DNA of 33,036 nucleotides from Ilumatobacteraceae bacterium (GTDB lineage: Bacteria > Actinomycetota > Acidimicrobiia > Acidimicrobiales > Ilumatobacteraceae): assembly GCA_017856375.1 (NCBI GenBank), contig JAFMFC010000009.1, positions 1 to 33,036 on the forward strand, given 5' to 3'. The notes below the pieces were generated by a model. That model saw nothing but the letters and a program-made list of their open reading frames with translations. It did no database searches and was not told the DNA's origin. A program made the position numbers and the translations under genes. Of the stretch, positions 1 through 7,612 are shown piece after piece; position 1 is the first letter of the stretch; every line of letters starts with the position of its first letter.

Positions 1-1062
1 AATTTCAGTGATCCGTTGGTCGACTGTGTGGTCTGCAAGCGTCGTTTTCGAGAGGACCAGTTGGACGATCGTGACTGCCCGCAGTCGAAGAAGGGTTGCC
101 AATTCACGGCGGCCCGCGCGTTCAATCTCATGTTCAAGACACACGCCGGGCCGGTCGAGGGTTCGGGTGCAGAGGTGTACATGCGTCCGGAAACTGCGCA
201 GGGCATGTTCGTGAATTTTGCGAATGTCCTGCAGACTTCGCGCAAGAAGCCTCCATTCGGCATCGCGCAGGTGGGTAAGAGCTTTCGCAACGAAATCACG
301 CCGGGGAATTTCATCTTCCGCACACGCGAGTTCGAACAGATGGAGATGGAATTCTTCGTTCCCCCTGCGGAGAGCGCGCAGTGGTTCGAGTACTGGTGCG
401 AGGCGCGATTGAAGTGGTACCTGGATCTGGGCATTCCGGAGTCGATGTTGCGCGTACGCAAGCATGATGCGGACGAGCTGTCGCATTACTCGACGGGTAC
501 GAGCGACATCGAGTTCCTGTTTCCCTGGGGTTGGGGGGAGCTCGAGGGCGTGGCACAGCGCACCGATTACGACTTGAAGCAACACGCAGAACATTCCAAG
601 CAGAAGCTCGACTTCTTCGATCAATCCACCAACGAGCGGTACGTTCCGTACGTGATCGAGCCTGCCGCGGGCGTGAATCGGGCGATGGCCGCCTTCTTGC
701 TCGCGGCTTACGACGAGGACGTGGTCAACGAAGAGAGCCGCACCGTGCTCCGACTGCATCCGCGTCTCGCTCCCTATCAGGTTGCGGTGTTGCCGCTGTC
801 CAAGAAGGACGAACTGAGCGGACTTGCGCGTCAGGTGCATCGTGACATCGCCAAGCGGTACATGACCGATTTCGACGAGACGCAGGCGATTGGCCGGCGG
901 TACAGGCGTCAGGATGAGATCGGAACACCGTATTGCGTCACCGTCGACTTCGAGTCGCTCGAGGACAAGGCAGTGACGGTGCGAGAACGCGACACGATGA
1001 ATCAGGAACGAGTCTCCCTCGATCGGTTGCTCGAGTACCTCGACGAGCGACTCGGCTCCTGA
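1..1062 (+). CDS. glyS: Glycyl-tRNA synthetase, alpha2 type (5'-truncated)
   Basis: This is the C-terminal part of a class II glycyl-tRNA synthetase of the homodimeric type, which charges tRNA-Gly with glycine in the cytoplasm. The frame is open from base 1, so the start lies outside the window. The visible protein begins NFSDPLVDC and has paired cysteines (CVVCK, then DRDCP and GC). Next come [11 protein letters not shown] and the class II motif 2 region [30 protein letters not shown] follows, and then a C-terminal anticodon-binding domain from about [11 protein letters not shown]. About 350 residues are seen; the full-length family is around 450. The stop is 7 bp before trpC, so the two may be co-transcribed. 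Identity is secure; only the N-terminus is missing. Confidence 0.95.
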   Translation, partial: NFSDPLVDCVVCKRRFREDQLDDRDCPQSKKGCQFTAARAFNLMFKTHAGPVEGSGAEVYMRPETAQGMFVNFANVLQTSRKKPPFGIAQVGKSFRNEITPGNFIFRTREFEQMEMEFFVPPAESAQWFEYWCEARLKWYLDLGIPESMLRVRKHDADELSHYSTGTSDIEFLFPWGWGELEGVAQRTDYDLKQHAEHSKQKLDFFDQSTNERYVPYVIEPAAGVNRAMAAFLLAAYDEDVVNEESRTVLRLHPRLAPYQVAVLPLSKKDELSGLARQVHRDIAKRYMTDFDETQAIGRRYRRQDEIGTPYCVTVDFESLEDKAVTVRERDTMNQERVSLDRLLEYLDERLGS

Positions 1063-1067
1063 GCCGA
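1052..1067 (+). other. Short inverted repeat across the glyS stop, next to the trpC start
   Basis: Arms TCGGCTC and GAGCCGA are separated by two bases; as RNA this would be a 6-bp stem with a CCTG loop. It covers the glyS stop codon and ends 2 bases before the trpC ATG at 1070. There is no following T-run, so it is not a standard terminator. It could influence trpC translation, but this is only a structural observation. Confidence 0.35.
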
Positions 1068-1069
1068 TC

Positions 1070-1846
1070 ATGTATCTGGACGAGATTCTCGCCAGGCATC
1101 GCTCGAATGCGGCTGATGACGAACGGGACTTGGATCAACTGGTCGAGGCTGCACAGCGTGTGCCCGCGGCACGGGGGTTTCGCGATCGACTCCTGGTCGA
1201 TTCATCGACTCATCTGGCCGTGATTGCGGAGATCAAGCGCCGATCGCCGTCAAAGGGCGATCTCAACGTGAATCTCGATCCGGGAAGTCTGGCGAAGGTC
1301 TATGAAGACCATGGCGCATCGTGCGTGTCGGTGCTGACCGACGAGGAGTTCTTCGGAGGTTCCCGCAGCGATCTGATCGCTGCTCGAGAGTCGATCGAGT
1401 TGCCCGTCCTGCGGAAGGACTTCACGGTGTCTGCTCAGGATGTCTGTGATGCGAGATTGATGGGCGCCGACTGTGTCCTGTTGATCGTTGCTGCACTTTC
1501 GCCGGCGGAACTCAAGTCTCTCCACCACCTTGCCGAGAATCTCGGGCTCGACGTGTTGGTCGAAATTCATGACGAACCAGAATTGGAGACGGCATTGGAC
1601 TGCGGTGCTCGATTGATCGGAGTCAATCAGCGAGACCTGAAGACCTTTGCGGTGGATCGTGCCCGGGCGGTGCGTATGGCCCCGCTCATGCCAGCGAACG
1701 TCGTCAAGGTGGCGGAGTCGGGCGTGGTCGGGCCCGAGGACGCACGGGAGTTGCGAGACGCGGGTTACCACGCGGTGCTCGTTGGCGAGACCTTGGTTCG
1801 TGCATCCTCGCCCGGCGAGGCGTTGCGCACCCTGTTGGTCCCGTGA
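1070..1846 (+). CDS. trpC: Indole-3-glycerol phosphate synthase
   Basis: TrpC converts carboxyphenylamino-deoxyribulose phosphate to indole-3-glycerol phosphate, the penultimate stage of tryptophan synthesis. The 258-residue protein has the family length and a single (beta/alpha)8 barrel. Visible motifs are IAEIKRRSPSKG with its phosphate and catalytic lysine region (about residues 52-63), LRKDFTV with the catalytic lysine, LVEIHDE, GVNQRDL and VAESGV. The ATG start at 1070 is 7 bp after the glyS stop and has no clear Shine-Dalgarno sequence, so translation may be coupled. Unlike the fused E. coli TrpC-TrpF, this protein is monofunctional, and a separate trpF follows 38 bp later. Confidence 0.95.
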   Translation: MYLDEILARHRSNAADDERDLDQLVEAAQRVPAARGFRDRLLVDSSTHLAVIAEIKRRSPSKGDLNVNLDPGSLAKVYEDHGASCVSVLTDEEFFGGSRSDLIAARESIELPVLRKDFTVSAQDVCDARLMGADCVLLIVAALSPAELKSLHHLAENLGLDVLVEIHDEPELETALDCGARLIGVNQRDLKTFAVDRARAVRMAPLMPANVVKVAESGVVGPEDARELRDAGYHAVLVGETLVRASSPGEALRTLLVP

Positions 1847-1872
1847 TCCACGCCAAGAAGATGTCGAAGGAT

Positions 1873-1878
1873 TAGTTT
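1873..1878 (+). promoter_or_regulatory. Candidate -10 box for a leaderless trpF transcript
   Basis: TAGTTT fits the actinobacterial TANNNT -10 consensus and is exactly 6 bases before the GTG start of trpF at 1885, so transcription would start at or beside the first base of the start codon. No good -35 element is visible. The same spacing recurs before five other genes in the window. Confidence 0.5.
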
Positions 1879-1884
1879 CAGGTC

Positions 1885-2511
1885 GTGTTCGTCAAGATTT
1901 GCGGCATCACGAACGAGTCCGATGCGTTGCTGGCCACGGCGATGGGGGCTGATGCCCTGGGCTTCGTGTTCGCCACGTCTCCTCGTCAGGTGAGTGTGCA
2001 GACGGTGCAAGACATCGTGAAGCGGCTTCCTCCCGAGGTGATCACCATCGGCGTGTTTCGCAACGAACACCCCACTCGGGTGATCGACATCGTCAATCAA
2101 GCGCGCCTGCAGGGAGCGCAGTTGCACGGGAGCGAGACGCCGAGCATGGTTCGCGAGGTGGCGGAACAGGTGAAGATCGTGTTCAAGGCAGTGGTCGCGG
2201 GCAGTCAGGAAGCCTTCGCCGCTTCGGATTTTTCGGCGGATGCGATCCTGCTCGACTCGCAAAACCCCGGATCTGGGATCGCATTCGATTGGTCGCTCGC
2301 CGACGACATGCCCCGAGGAACGCGATTGGTTCTGTCGGGCGGATTGACGCCGGACAACGTCGAGTCGGCGATTGCGGCTGTGCAGCCATGGGGAGTGGAT
2401 GTGAGCACCGGCGTCGAGGCAAGCCCAGGTCGCAAGGATGCCGTCAAGGTGCGCCGCTTCATCGCCGCAGCCCGTAGCGCAGGTGAGGGCAACTTCGACG
2501 ACCTCGTCTGA
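1885..2511 (+). CDS. trpF: Phosphoribosylanthranilate isomerase
   Basis: TrpF catalyses the Amadori rearrangement of phosphoribosylanthranilate, the step before TrpC. The 208-residue protein starts FVKICGITNE, with the catalytic cysteine in KICGIT. It then shows ALGFVFATSPR, the LHGSE motif, the catalytic aspartate in ILLDSQNPGSG, GGLTPDNV, and the phosphate-binding GVDVSTGVEASPG. GTG at 1885 is chosen because it gives the standard N-terminus; a TANNNT box lies 6 bp upstream and there is no convincing ribosome-binding site. A dedicated trpF matters in this lineage because many actinobacteria lack it and use the bifunctional isomerase PriA. Confidence 0.95.
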   Translation: MFVKICGITNESDALLATAMGADALGFVFATSPRQVSVQTVQDIVKRLPPEVITIGVFRNEHPTRVIDIVNQARLQGAQLHGSETPSMVREVAEQVKIVFKAVVAGSQEAFAASDFSADAILLDSQNPGSGIAFDWSLADDMPRGTRLVLSGGLTPDNVESAIAAVQPWGVDVSTGVEASPGRKDAVKVRRFIAAARSAGEGNFDDLV

Positions 2512-2532
2512 GTTCGGTTCGGACACTCCCGA

Positions 2533-2538
2533 TACAGT
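2533..2538 (+). promoter_or_regulatory. Candidate -10 box for a leaderless trpB transcript
   Basis: TACAGT (TANNNT) ends exactly 6 bases before the ATG of trpB at 2545. There is no Shine-Dalgarno sequence in the 33-bp trpF-trpB gap. This suggests that trpB can be transcribed separately from trpC and trpF. Confidence 0.5.
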
Positions 2539-2544
2539 CGGCTC

Positions 2545-3699
2545 ATGCTTCGTGAGCCATCCACTGACGGTCGGTTTGGCGAGTTTGGTGGGCGTTTCGT
2601 TCCCGAAACACTCGTCCCTGCCTGCCTCGAGTTGGAACGGGCCTTTCATGATGCGTGGAATGATGCGCTCTTTCGCTCCGAGCTGAACGACCTGTTCGCG
2701 CAGTACGCGGGGCGTCCTTCGATCATCACGGAGTGTCACAATCTCGGTGCGCAACTCGGCATTCGCCTGGTGCTCAAGCGCGAAGACTTGAACCACACCG
2801 GTTCGCACAAGATCAACAATGTGCTCGGTCAGGCACTGCTTGCGAAACGAATGGGAAAGAAGCGCATCGTGGCGGAGACGGGTGCCGGTCAGCACGGTGT
2901 GGCGTCGGCAACCGCCGCGGCGCTGCTCGGGTTGGAGTGCAAGGTGTACATGGGCGAGAAGGACATCGAGCGACAGGCCTTGAATGTCTTTCGCATGCGG
3001 CTACTCGGCGCTGAAGTGGTTCCCGCCGTTTCGGGGAGCAAGACGCTGAAGGACGCCGTGAACGAGGCCATGCGTGATTGGGTGGCCACGGTCGAAGACA
3101 CGTACTACGCCATTGGCAGCGTGATGGGGCCTCATCCTTATCCGTACATGGTGCGCATGTTCCAGAGCGTCATCGGAGAGGAGGCTCGCGAACAATGTCG
3201 CGCGTTGCTCGACGGCGCAGACCCGGAATTCGTGGTGGCGTGCGTGGGCGGCGGTTCGAATGCGATTGGCATCTTCTCTGGATTCGTGGACACGACGTCG
3301 CGCCTCATCGGGGTCGAACCCGCCGGCGGCGCGGCGGTGGGTCACGGTGTTCCGGGTGTCGTTCATGGCATGCGCAGTTACCTCATGCAGGACGAACACG
3401 GACAAGTCCAAGAGGCGCACTCGATCAGCGCCGGTCTCGACTATCCCGGGGTCGGCCCTGAGCACTCGTATCTCGCATCGATCGGTCGTGCCGAATACCC
3501 GAGCGTGACGGACGAAGAGGTGATTTCGGCGTTTTCCTTGCTCGCGCGAACCGAGGGAATCATCCCCGCCCTCGAGTGCGCACATGCGCTTGCGTGGATT
3601 GTGCGGACTGCTCCCGATCATCAGGGGAGTACGTATCTGATGAATCTCTCTGGTCGAGGAGACAAGGACGTAGCGCAAATGATGGAGATCTTGTCGTGA
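2545..3699 (+). CDS. trpB: Tryptophan synthase beta chain
   Basis: TrpB is the PLP-dependent subunit that joins indole and serine to make tryptophan, working as an alpha2-beta2 complex with TrpA. At 384 residues it is close to the usual length. It opens [12 protein letters not shown]. The PLP-binding lysine is K89 in HTGSHKINN, the catalytic glutamate is E111 in AETGAGQHG, and the phosphate-binding loop is [24 protein letters not shown] and NLSGRGDKD complete a normal TrpB1-type protein. The stop is 16 bp before trpA, so the pair is probably co-transcribed. No key residue appears to be missing. Confidence 0.97.
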   Translation: MLREPSTDGRFGEFGGRFVPETLVPACLELERAFHDAWNDALFRSELNDLFAQYAGRPSIITECHNLGAQLGIRLVLKREDLNHTGSHKINNVLGQALLAKRMGKKRIVAETGAGQHGVASATAAALLGLECKVYMGEKDIERQALNVFRMRLLGAEVVPAVSGSKTLKDAVNEAMRDWVATVEDTYYAIGSVMGPHPYPYMVRMFQSVIGEEAREQCRALLDGADPEFVVACVGGGSNAIGIFSGFVDTTSRLIGVEPAGGAAVGHGVPGVVHGMRSYLMQDEHGQVQEAHSISAGLDYPGVGPEHSYLASIGRAEYPSVTDEEVISAFSLLARTEGIIPALECAHALAWIVRTAPDHQGSTYLMNLSGRGDKDVAQMMEILS

Positions 3700-3715
3700 C
3701 CAACCCACTTCGCTG

Positions 3716-4492
3716 ATGGTTGGTCGTCTCGAACAACACCTCCGGAGTCGGCGAGATGCTGGACGCAAATTGCTGGTGCCGTACATAACGGGAGGCCTTC
3801 CCGGCTGGGAAGACGCCGTACGGATCGCCGCAGCTCACGGTGCAGACGCCATCGAGATCGGTCTTCCGTTTTCGGACCCGGTGATGGACGGGCCGATCAT
3901 TCAGGCGGCGTCAGAGCAGGCGTTGAATGCCGGCGCGACGCCTGCGAGCATCCTCGATCAGGTTCGCAACCTCGACGTCGGCGTGCCGCTGATCGTGATG
4001 TGCTACTTCAATACGGTCCACGCGATGGGCTTGGAGCGATTCGCCGGTGCACTTGCGAGAGCGGGCGTGAGCGGAGCGATCGTCCCTGATTTGCCACTCG
4101 AAGAGGTCGGCGAATGGGCGGTGCAAGCGGACGCCAATGGCATCGAGACGATCCTGCTCGCGGCTCCCACCGCGCCTGATGAACGCCTGCCGCGAATCGT
4201 CGAACGCTCGCGAGGATTCGTCTACGCGGTGGGACTCCTGGGGGTGACGGGAGAACGTGCAGAGTTGTCGCGCACTGCGACGAACATCGCTCAGCGGTTG
4301 AAGAAGGTCACCGACCTGCCCGTCTTGATCGGAGTTGGTGTTAGCAACGCTGAGCAGGCTCGTGAGGCCGTGCGTGTTGCCGACGGGGTGATTCAGGGTG
4401 CGTCCGTGGTGCGTCGATTGATGGAGTCCGGTCCGGAAGAAGTCGGACGATACGTCGACGAGGTGCGTCGAGCAATCGACAACCCCGCTTAG
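3716..4492 (+). CDS. trpA: Tryptophan synthase alpha chain
   Basis: TrpA cleaves indole-3-glycerol phosphate to indole and glyceraldehyde phosphate, and passes indole through a tunnel to TrpB. The 258-residue barrel shows LLVPYITGGLPG and the active-site pair E47 and D58 in IEIGLPFSDPVMDGP. GAIVPDLPLEE, VYAVGLLGVTG and the phosphate-binding VLIGVGVSN follow. It is the last gene of the trpC-F-B-A run. The ATG at 3716 lacks a strong ribosome-binding site. The trpE, trpG and trpD genes for the first committed steps are not in this window. Confidence 0.96.
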   Translation: MVGRLEQHLRSRRDAGRKLLVPYITGGLPGWEDAVRIAAAHGADAIEIGLPFSDPVMDGPIIQAASEQALNAGATPASILDQVRNLDVGVPLIVMCYFNTVHAMGLERFAGALARAGVSGAIVPDLPLEEVGEWAVQADANGIETILLAAPTAPDERLPRIVERSRGFVYAVGLLGVTGERAELSRTATNIAQRLKKVTDLPVLIGVGVSNAEQAREAVRVADGVIQGASVVRRLMESGPEEVGRYVDEVRRAIDNPA

Positions 4493-4504
4493 ATGTCGGT
4501 GCGA

Positions 4505-4510
4505 TAGTTT
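4505..4510 (+). promoter_or_regulatory. Candidate -10 box for a leaderless bcp transcript
   Basis: TAGTTT lies exactly 6 bases before the ATG at 4517, inside the 24-bp gap after trpA. No Shine-Dalgarno sequence is seen. The arrangement predicts a leaderless mRNA carrying bcp and the overlapping fabZ-like gene. Confidence 0.5.
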
Positions 4511-4516
4511 TTTCGC

Positions 4517-4972
4517 ATGCTCAAACCCGGTTCGCAAGCTCCGTCGTTCACGCTGCTCGATCAACATGGCAAGTCCGTGTCGTTGGAGAAGTATGCAAAG
4601 CGCAAGGTGCTCGTGTACTTCTATCCGAAAGCCGACACGCCCGGTTGTACGCAGCAGACTTGTCTCCTGCGTGACCTTGTCGACGAGATCGGGCGCACGG
4701 CAATCATCGGCATCAGTCCGGATGCCCCTGCCAAACAATTGAAGTTTGCTGCGAAGTTCGACGTGCCGTTTCCTCTCTTGGCGGACGAGGACCACCGCGT
4801 GGCCAAGGCGTACAAGGTGTGGAAGAAGAAGTCGATGTACGGCCGTGAGTACATGGGTATTGAGCGATCGGCGTTCCTGATTGACAAGGGTGGGGAGATC
4901 CTGCACTCGTGGTACAAGATTTCGCCGAAAGATACCGCTGCGAAACTGCTTGACGCATTGGGGGAGAAATGA
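4517..4972 (+). CDS. bcp: Thioredoxin-dependent peroxiredoxin (BCP/PrxQ)
   Basis: This cytoplasmic thiol peroxidase reduces hydrogen peroxide and organic hydroperoxides using thioredoxin. The 151-residue protein carries the PrxQ signature YPKADTPGCTQQTC. The peroxidatic cysteine is C44, and a resolving cysteine, C49, lies five residues on, which is the BCP arrangement. Conserved downstream parts are IIGISPDAPA, FPLLADEDH, and a threonine/arginine-type region around GIERSAFLIDKGG. The stop codon overlaps the next start as ATGA (4969-4972), so translation of the FabZ-like protein is probably coupled to it. No functional link between the two is evident. Confidence 0.95.
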   Translation: MLKPGSQAPSFTLLDQHGKSVSLEKYAKRKVLVYFYPKADTPGCTQQTCLLRDLVDEIGRTAIIGISPDAPAKQLKFAAKFDVPFPLLADEDHRVAKAYKVWKKKSMYGREYMGIERSAFLIDKGGEILHSWYKISPKDTAAKLLDALGEK

Positions 4973-5385
4973 AAAAGCCTGAAGATCTGATTCCGCATCG
5001 TGCGCCGTTCTTGTTTGTCGATGAAATAGTGCTCCTTGAGCCGGGGAAGAAGGCCACCGCGCGGTGGCACCTCAAGGGCGACGAATGGTTCTTCAGTGGT
5101 CATTTCCCTGGCCGCCCAACGTTGCCGGGTGTCTTGATGTGCGAGGCCATCGCTCAGACGGGTGCCTTGGCCATTGTGAGTGACGAGCGCTTTGCGGGGA
5201 AGTTGCCGCTCTTCGGGGGATTGGACGGGGCGCGTTTCCGTCGTCAGGTCGTGCCGGGCGACGTGTTGGAAATGACAACCGACTTGGTGCGGTTGTCCGG
5301 ACGGGCGGGAAAGGGCAATGGAATTGCCACCGTCAACGGCGAGACCGCATGTGAATGTGAGTTGCTCTTCGTCGTAGTCGACTGA
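4969..5385 (+). CDS. fabZ: 3-hydroxyacyl-ACP dehydratase, FabZ-like
   Basis: This predicted hot-dog fold dehydratase converts 3-hydroxyacyl-ACP to trans-2-enoyl-ACP in fatty-acid elongation. The 138-residue sequence has the FabZ opening LIPHRAPFLFVDEI. The catalytic histidine lies in FSGHFPGRPTLPGV, and the catalytic glutamate in LMCEAIAQTGALA. FRRQVVPGD, the strand facing the substrate, follows. It overlaps bcp by 4 bp and converges on the fab cluster, with only 12 bp between its stop and the fabF stop, so it sits beside the pathway it should serve but on the other strand. Other hot-dog dehydratases or thioesterases are possible, but the motif set is that of FabZ. Confidence 0.85.
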   Translation: MKKPEDLIPHRAPFLFVDEIVLLEPGKKATARWHLKGDEWFFSGHFPGRPTLPGVLMCEAIAQTGALAIVSDERFAGKLPLFGGLDGARFRRQVVPGDVLEMTTDLVRLSGRAGKGNGIATVNGETACECELLFVVVD

Positions 5386-5397
5386 AGCTGTATCCGA

Positions 5398-6579
5398 TCA
5401 GAGCGGCGACAGCACGATTGAACCGTTGTGCCCGCCAAATCCAAAATTGTTGGAGATGGTCGGCCCGGGAATCCATTCACGCGGATCGCCAACAACCAGG
5501 TCGATATTCATCTCGGGATCGACCGTCGACGTTCCACGTGTGGGCGGAATCAACCGCTTCTCGAAAGACAACAGGACCGAGGCGGCCTCAAGCGCGCCGG
5601 CAGCACCGAGAGGATGCCCGGTCACACCTTTGATCGAAACAACCGGCGTTTGATGGTTGCCGAAGACGGTGGCGATCGCTTGTGACTCAGCTTGATCATT
5701 CAATGGCGTGCTCGTTCCATGCGCATTGATCTGTTTGATCTCGTTAGGAGTGAGTCCGGCGTCTTCAAGTGCAAGATGCATGCAACGCGCTGCGCCGGTG
5801 CCGCCCGGCGAGGGAGCGGTGATGTGGTGGGCATCGGCATTGCTTGCTGCACCGAGTACTTCAGCGATGATCCTCGCACCTCGTTGTTGAGCTAGGTCCA
5901 TTCGCTCGAGCACGAAGACGGCCGAACCTTCACCCATTACGAATCCATCTCTTGCCTGATCGAACGGCATGCTTCGTAGCGTGGAAGAAATTGCGGTCAT
6001 GTTGGCAAATCCGGCGATAGCGGTGACTGTTCCCGCCGACTCTGATCCGCCGGTTATCACGGCATCGCACATGCCCCAGGCAATCTGTCGTGCGGCATTG
6101 CCAATGGCATGAGTCGCTGCGGCACACGCAGTGCAAACGGTTTCGGCAGGCCCTTGGAATCCGTAGCGCATGGAAATGGAAGCACCAGCTGCATTGGCCA
6201 TCATCATCGGGACAAGAAATGGCGAAACCCGGCGCTCACCCTTCTCGACACGCACGATCACTTGCTCTTCGAGTGTGTGGAGTCCACCGATTCCAGTGCC
6301 GAAGATCGTTCCAATACGCGTGCGGTCGTAGGGAATCTCACCGGCTTGTTCGAGGGCTTCGTGGGCCGCTGCCAAGGCGTACTGCTCGACGCGATCAGCA
6401 CGACGGGCGTCCTTTGGTGAGTCAAACCAAGGAGATGGATCCCAATCAACAATTTCAGCGCACTTGGTTCCCGTAAGGGCGGGGCCAAGGAGCCCTTGCC
6501 AAAACGATTCCTTGCCGATCCCGCAGGGAGCGACGACTCCGTATCCGGTGATCGCTACACGATGGCCGGCACCTCGCAT
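5398..6579 (-). CDS. fabF: 3-oxoacyl-ACP synthase II (beta-ketoacyl-ACP synthase)
   Basis: This condensing enzyme extends acyl-ACP by two carbons using malonyl-ACP. The 393-residue thiolase-fold protein has the KASII Cys-His-His triad. C152 is in VCTACAAATHAIG, H287 in INAHGTST, and H322 in GVTGHPLGAAGALE. The C-terminus ends SNNFGFGGHNGSIVL, as in the family. The ATG at 6579 gives the usual MxxVAITGYGVVAP start, 7 bp after the acpP stop and without a ribosome-binding site, so it is probably translated from the acpP transcript. It is the last gene of the fabD-H-G-acpP-F cluster. Confidence 0.95.
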   Translation of the reverse strand: MRGAGHRVAITGYGVVAPCGIGKESFWQGLLGPALTGTKCAEIVDWDPSPWFDSPKDARRADRVEQYALAAAHEALEQAGEIPYDRTRIGTIFGTGIGGLHTLEEQVIVRVEKGERRVSPFLVPMMMANAAGASISMRYGFQGPAETVCTACAAATHAIGNAARQIAWGMCDAVITGGSESAGTVTAIAGFANMTAISSTLRSMPFDQARDGFVMGEGSAVFVLERMDLAQQRGARIIAEVLGAASNADAHHITAPSPGGTGAARCMHLALEDAGLTPNEIKQINAHGTSTPLNDQAESQAIATVFGNHQTPVVSIKGVTGHPLGAAGALEAASVLLSFEKRLIPPTRGTSTVDPEMNIDLVVGDPREWIPGPTISNNFGFGGHNGSIVLSPL

Positions 6580-6586
6580 TGCGGGA

Positions 6587-6826
6587 TCAGCCAGCCTTGG
6601 CGCTGACGAGCGCGAAGGCCTTTCCCACAGTGTCCACGCCTTCGAGATCCGATTCCGGAACCTCGATGCCGAACTCTTCTTCTAGTGCCATCACGAGCTC
6701 GACGAGGTCGAGGCTGTCGGCGTCGAGATCCTCGTTGAACTTGGCCTCAGGGGTGACCTTGGCTGCATCGACAGACAAGACATCCACTGCACACTTCACG
6801 AAACGATCGAACAACTGCTGGTCCAT
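6587..6826 (-). CDS. acpP: Acyl carrier protein
   Basis: ACP carries growing fatty acyl chains on a 4'-phosphopantetheine arm. The 79-residue acidic protein has the attachment serine S38 in the motif DADSLDLVELVMALEEEF. Helices I and IV are recognisable on either side. The ATG at 6826 is preceded by a good Shine-Dalgarno sequence, GGAGGG, with 4 bases of spacing. This is one of the strongest ribosome-binding sites in the window and fits the high ACP demand. A TAAGAT box 24 bp upstream suggests an extra internal promoter. fabG lies upstream and fabF follows 7 bp downstream. Confidence 0.97.
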   Translation of the reverse strand: MDQQLFDRFVKCAVDVLSVDAAKVTPEAKFNEDLDADSLDLVELVMALEEEFGIEVPESDLEGVDTVGKAFALVSAKAG

Positions 6827-6850
6827 GAACCCTCCTGCGGTAATCGCGAT

Positions 6851-6856
6851 ATCTTA
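6851..6856 (-). promoter_or_regulatory. Candidate internal -10 box for acpP-fabF
   Basis: On the minus strand this reads TAAGAT, a good TANNNT box, in the 57-bp fabG-acpP gap. It would give a leader of about 18 bases that contains the GGAGGG ribosome-binding site. No clear -35 is visible. It would allow ACP to be made in excess over the enzymes encoded upstream. Confidence 0.4.
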
Positions 6857-6883
6857 GTTGGCGCGGTGGATCGAGGGGGGAGT

Positions 6884-7612
6884 TCAGTGTCCCATGCCAA
6901 GACCGCCGTCAACAGGAATGATCGCGCCGGTGATGTAGGCGGCACCCGGTCCCGCAAGAAAGTGAACGACCTCGGCGATCTCTGCTGGTTGGGCCATGCG
7001 TGCGAGTGGTACGGCTTTCAGCATCTCTTCTTTTCGAGCTTCGGAAATCGCCGCTGTCATATCGGTTTCGACGGGGCCTGGGGCCACAACATTGACGGTG
7101 ATTTGACGAGAACCAATTTCGCGAGCAAGTGAACGAGCCATGCCGACGAGCCCTGCTTTGGATGCTGCGTAGTTCACTTGGCCGGGTGAACCAAGCATCG
7201 CTACGACACTCGACATCAAGATGATGCGTCCTTTGCGTGCTCGCAGCATCCCTTGTACGGCACGTTTCACGATTCGAAAAGTGCCAACCAGGTTTGCTTC
7301 GACCACGCGAGAAAACTGATCTTCGGACATGCGCAAAATGAGTGTGTCATCGGTGATGCCCGCATTGGCGATCAGAACTTCCACGGGGCCGAATCGTTCT
7401 TCGATTTCCTTGAAGGCCTGTGCAACCTGATCTGGGTTGGTGACATCGCATTTCACGGCGAAGAAATCGCTCGGCGGTGGCGAACTGTTGTAGGTGATGG
7501 CGACACGATCGCCGGATTCGGCGAATGCTTTGGCGCAAGCGAGTCCAATGCCGCGGGATCCGCCGGTAATCAAAACGACCCGCCCCAAACTGTTGTCTGC
7601 TGCATCGCTCAT
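6884..7612 (-). CDS. fabG: 3-oxoacyl-ACP reductase
   Basis: FabG reduces 3-oxoacyl-ACP to 3-hydroxyacyl-ACP with NADPH. The 242-residue short-chain dehydrogenase has the Rossmann motif ITGGSRGIGLA (residues 15-25), NAG at 83-85, and the catalytic residues N107, S135, Y148 and K152 (in MSSVV and YAASK). It ends GAIIPVDGGLGMGH, the usual FabG tail. The start overlaps the fabH stop by 4 bp (ATGA), indicating translational coupling. The context inside the fab cluster supports the FabG role rather than another SDR activity. Confidence 0.94.
   Translation of the reverse strand: MSDAADNSLGRVVLITGGSRGIGLACAKAFAESGDRVAITYNSSPPPSDFFAVKCDVTNPDQVAQAFKEIEERFGPVEVLIANAGITDDTLILRMSEDQFSRVVEANLVGTFRIVKRAVQGMLRARKGRIILMSSVVAMLGSPGQVNYAASKAGLVGMARSLAREIGSRQITVNVVAPGPVETDMTAAISEARKEEMLKAVPLARMAQPAEIAEVVHFLAGPGAAYITGAIIPVDGGLGMGH

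Noticed and set aside
1-1069. T-box or Trp attenuator controlling glyS or trpC
   Set aside because: The glyS start is outside the window, and the 7-bp gap before trpC leaves no room for a leader peptide or T-box.
1765-2895. Minus-strand open frame of 376 codons opposite trpF and trpB
   Set aside because: It spans parts of two well-identified genes, is rich in Arg and His as antisense frames are, and has no family resemblance.
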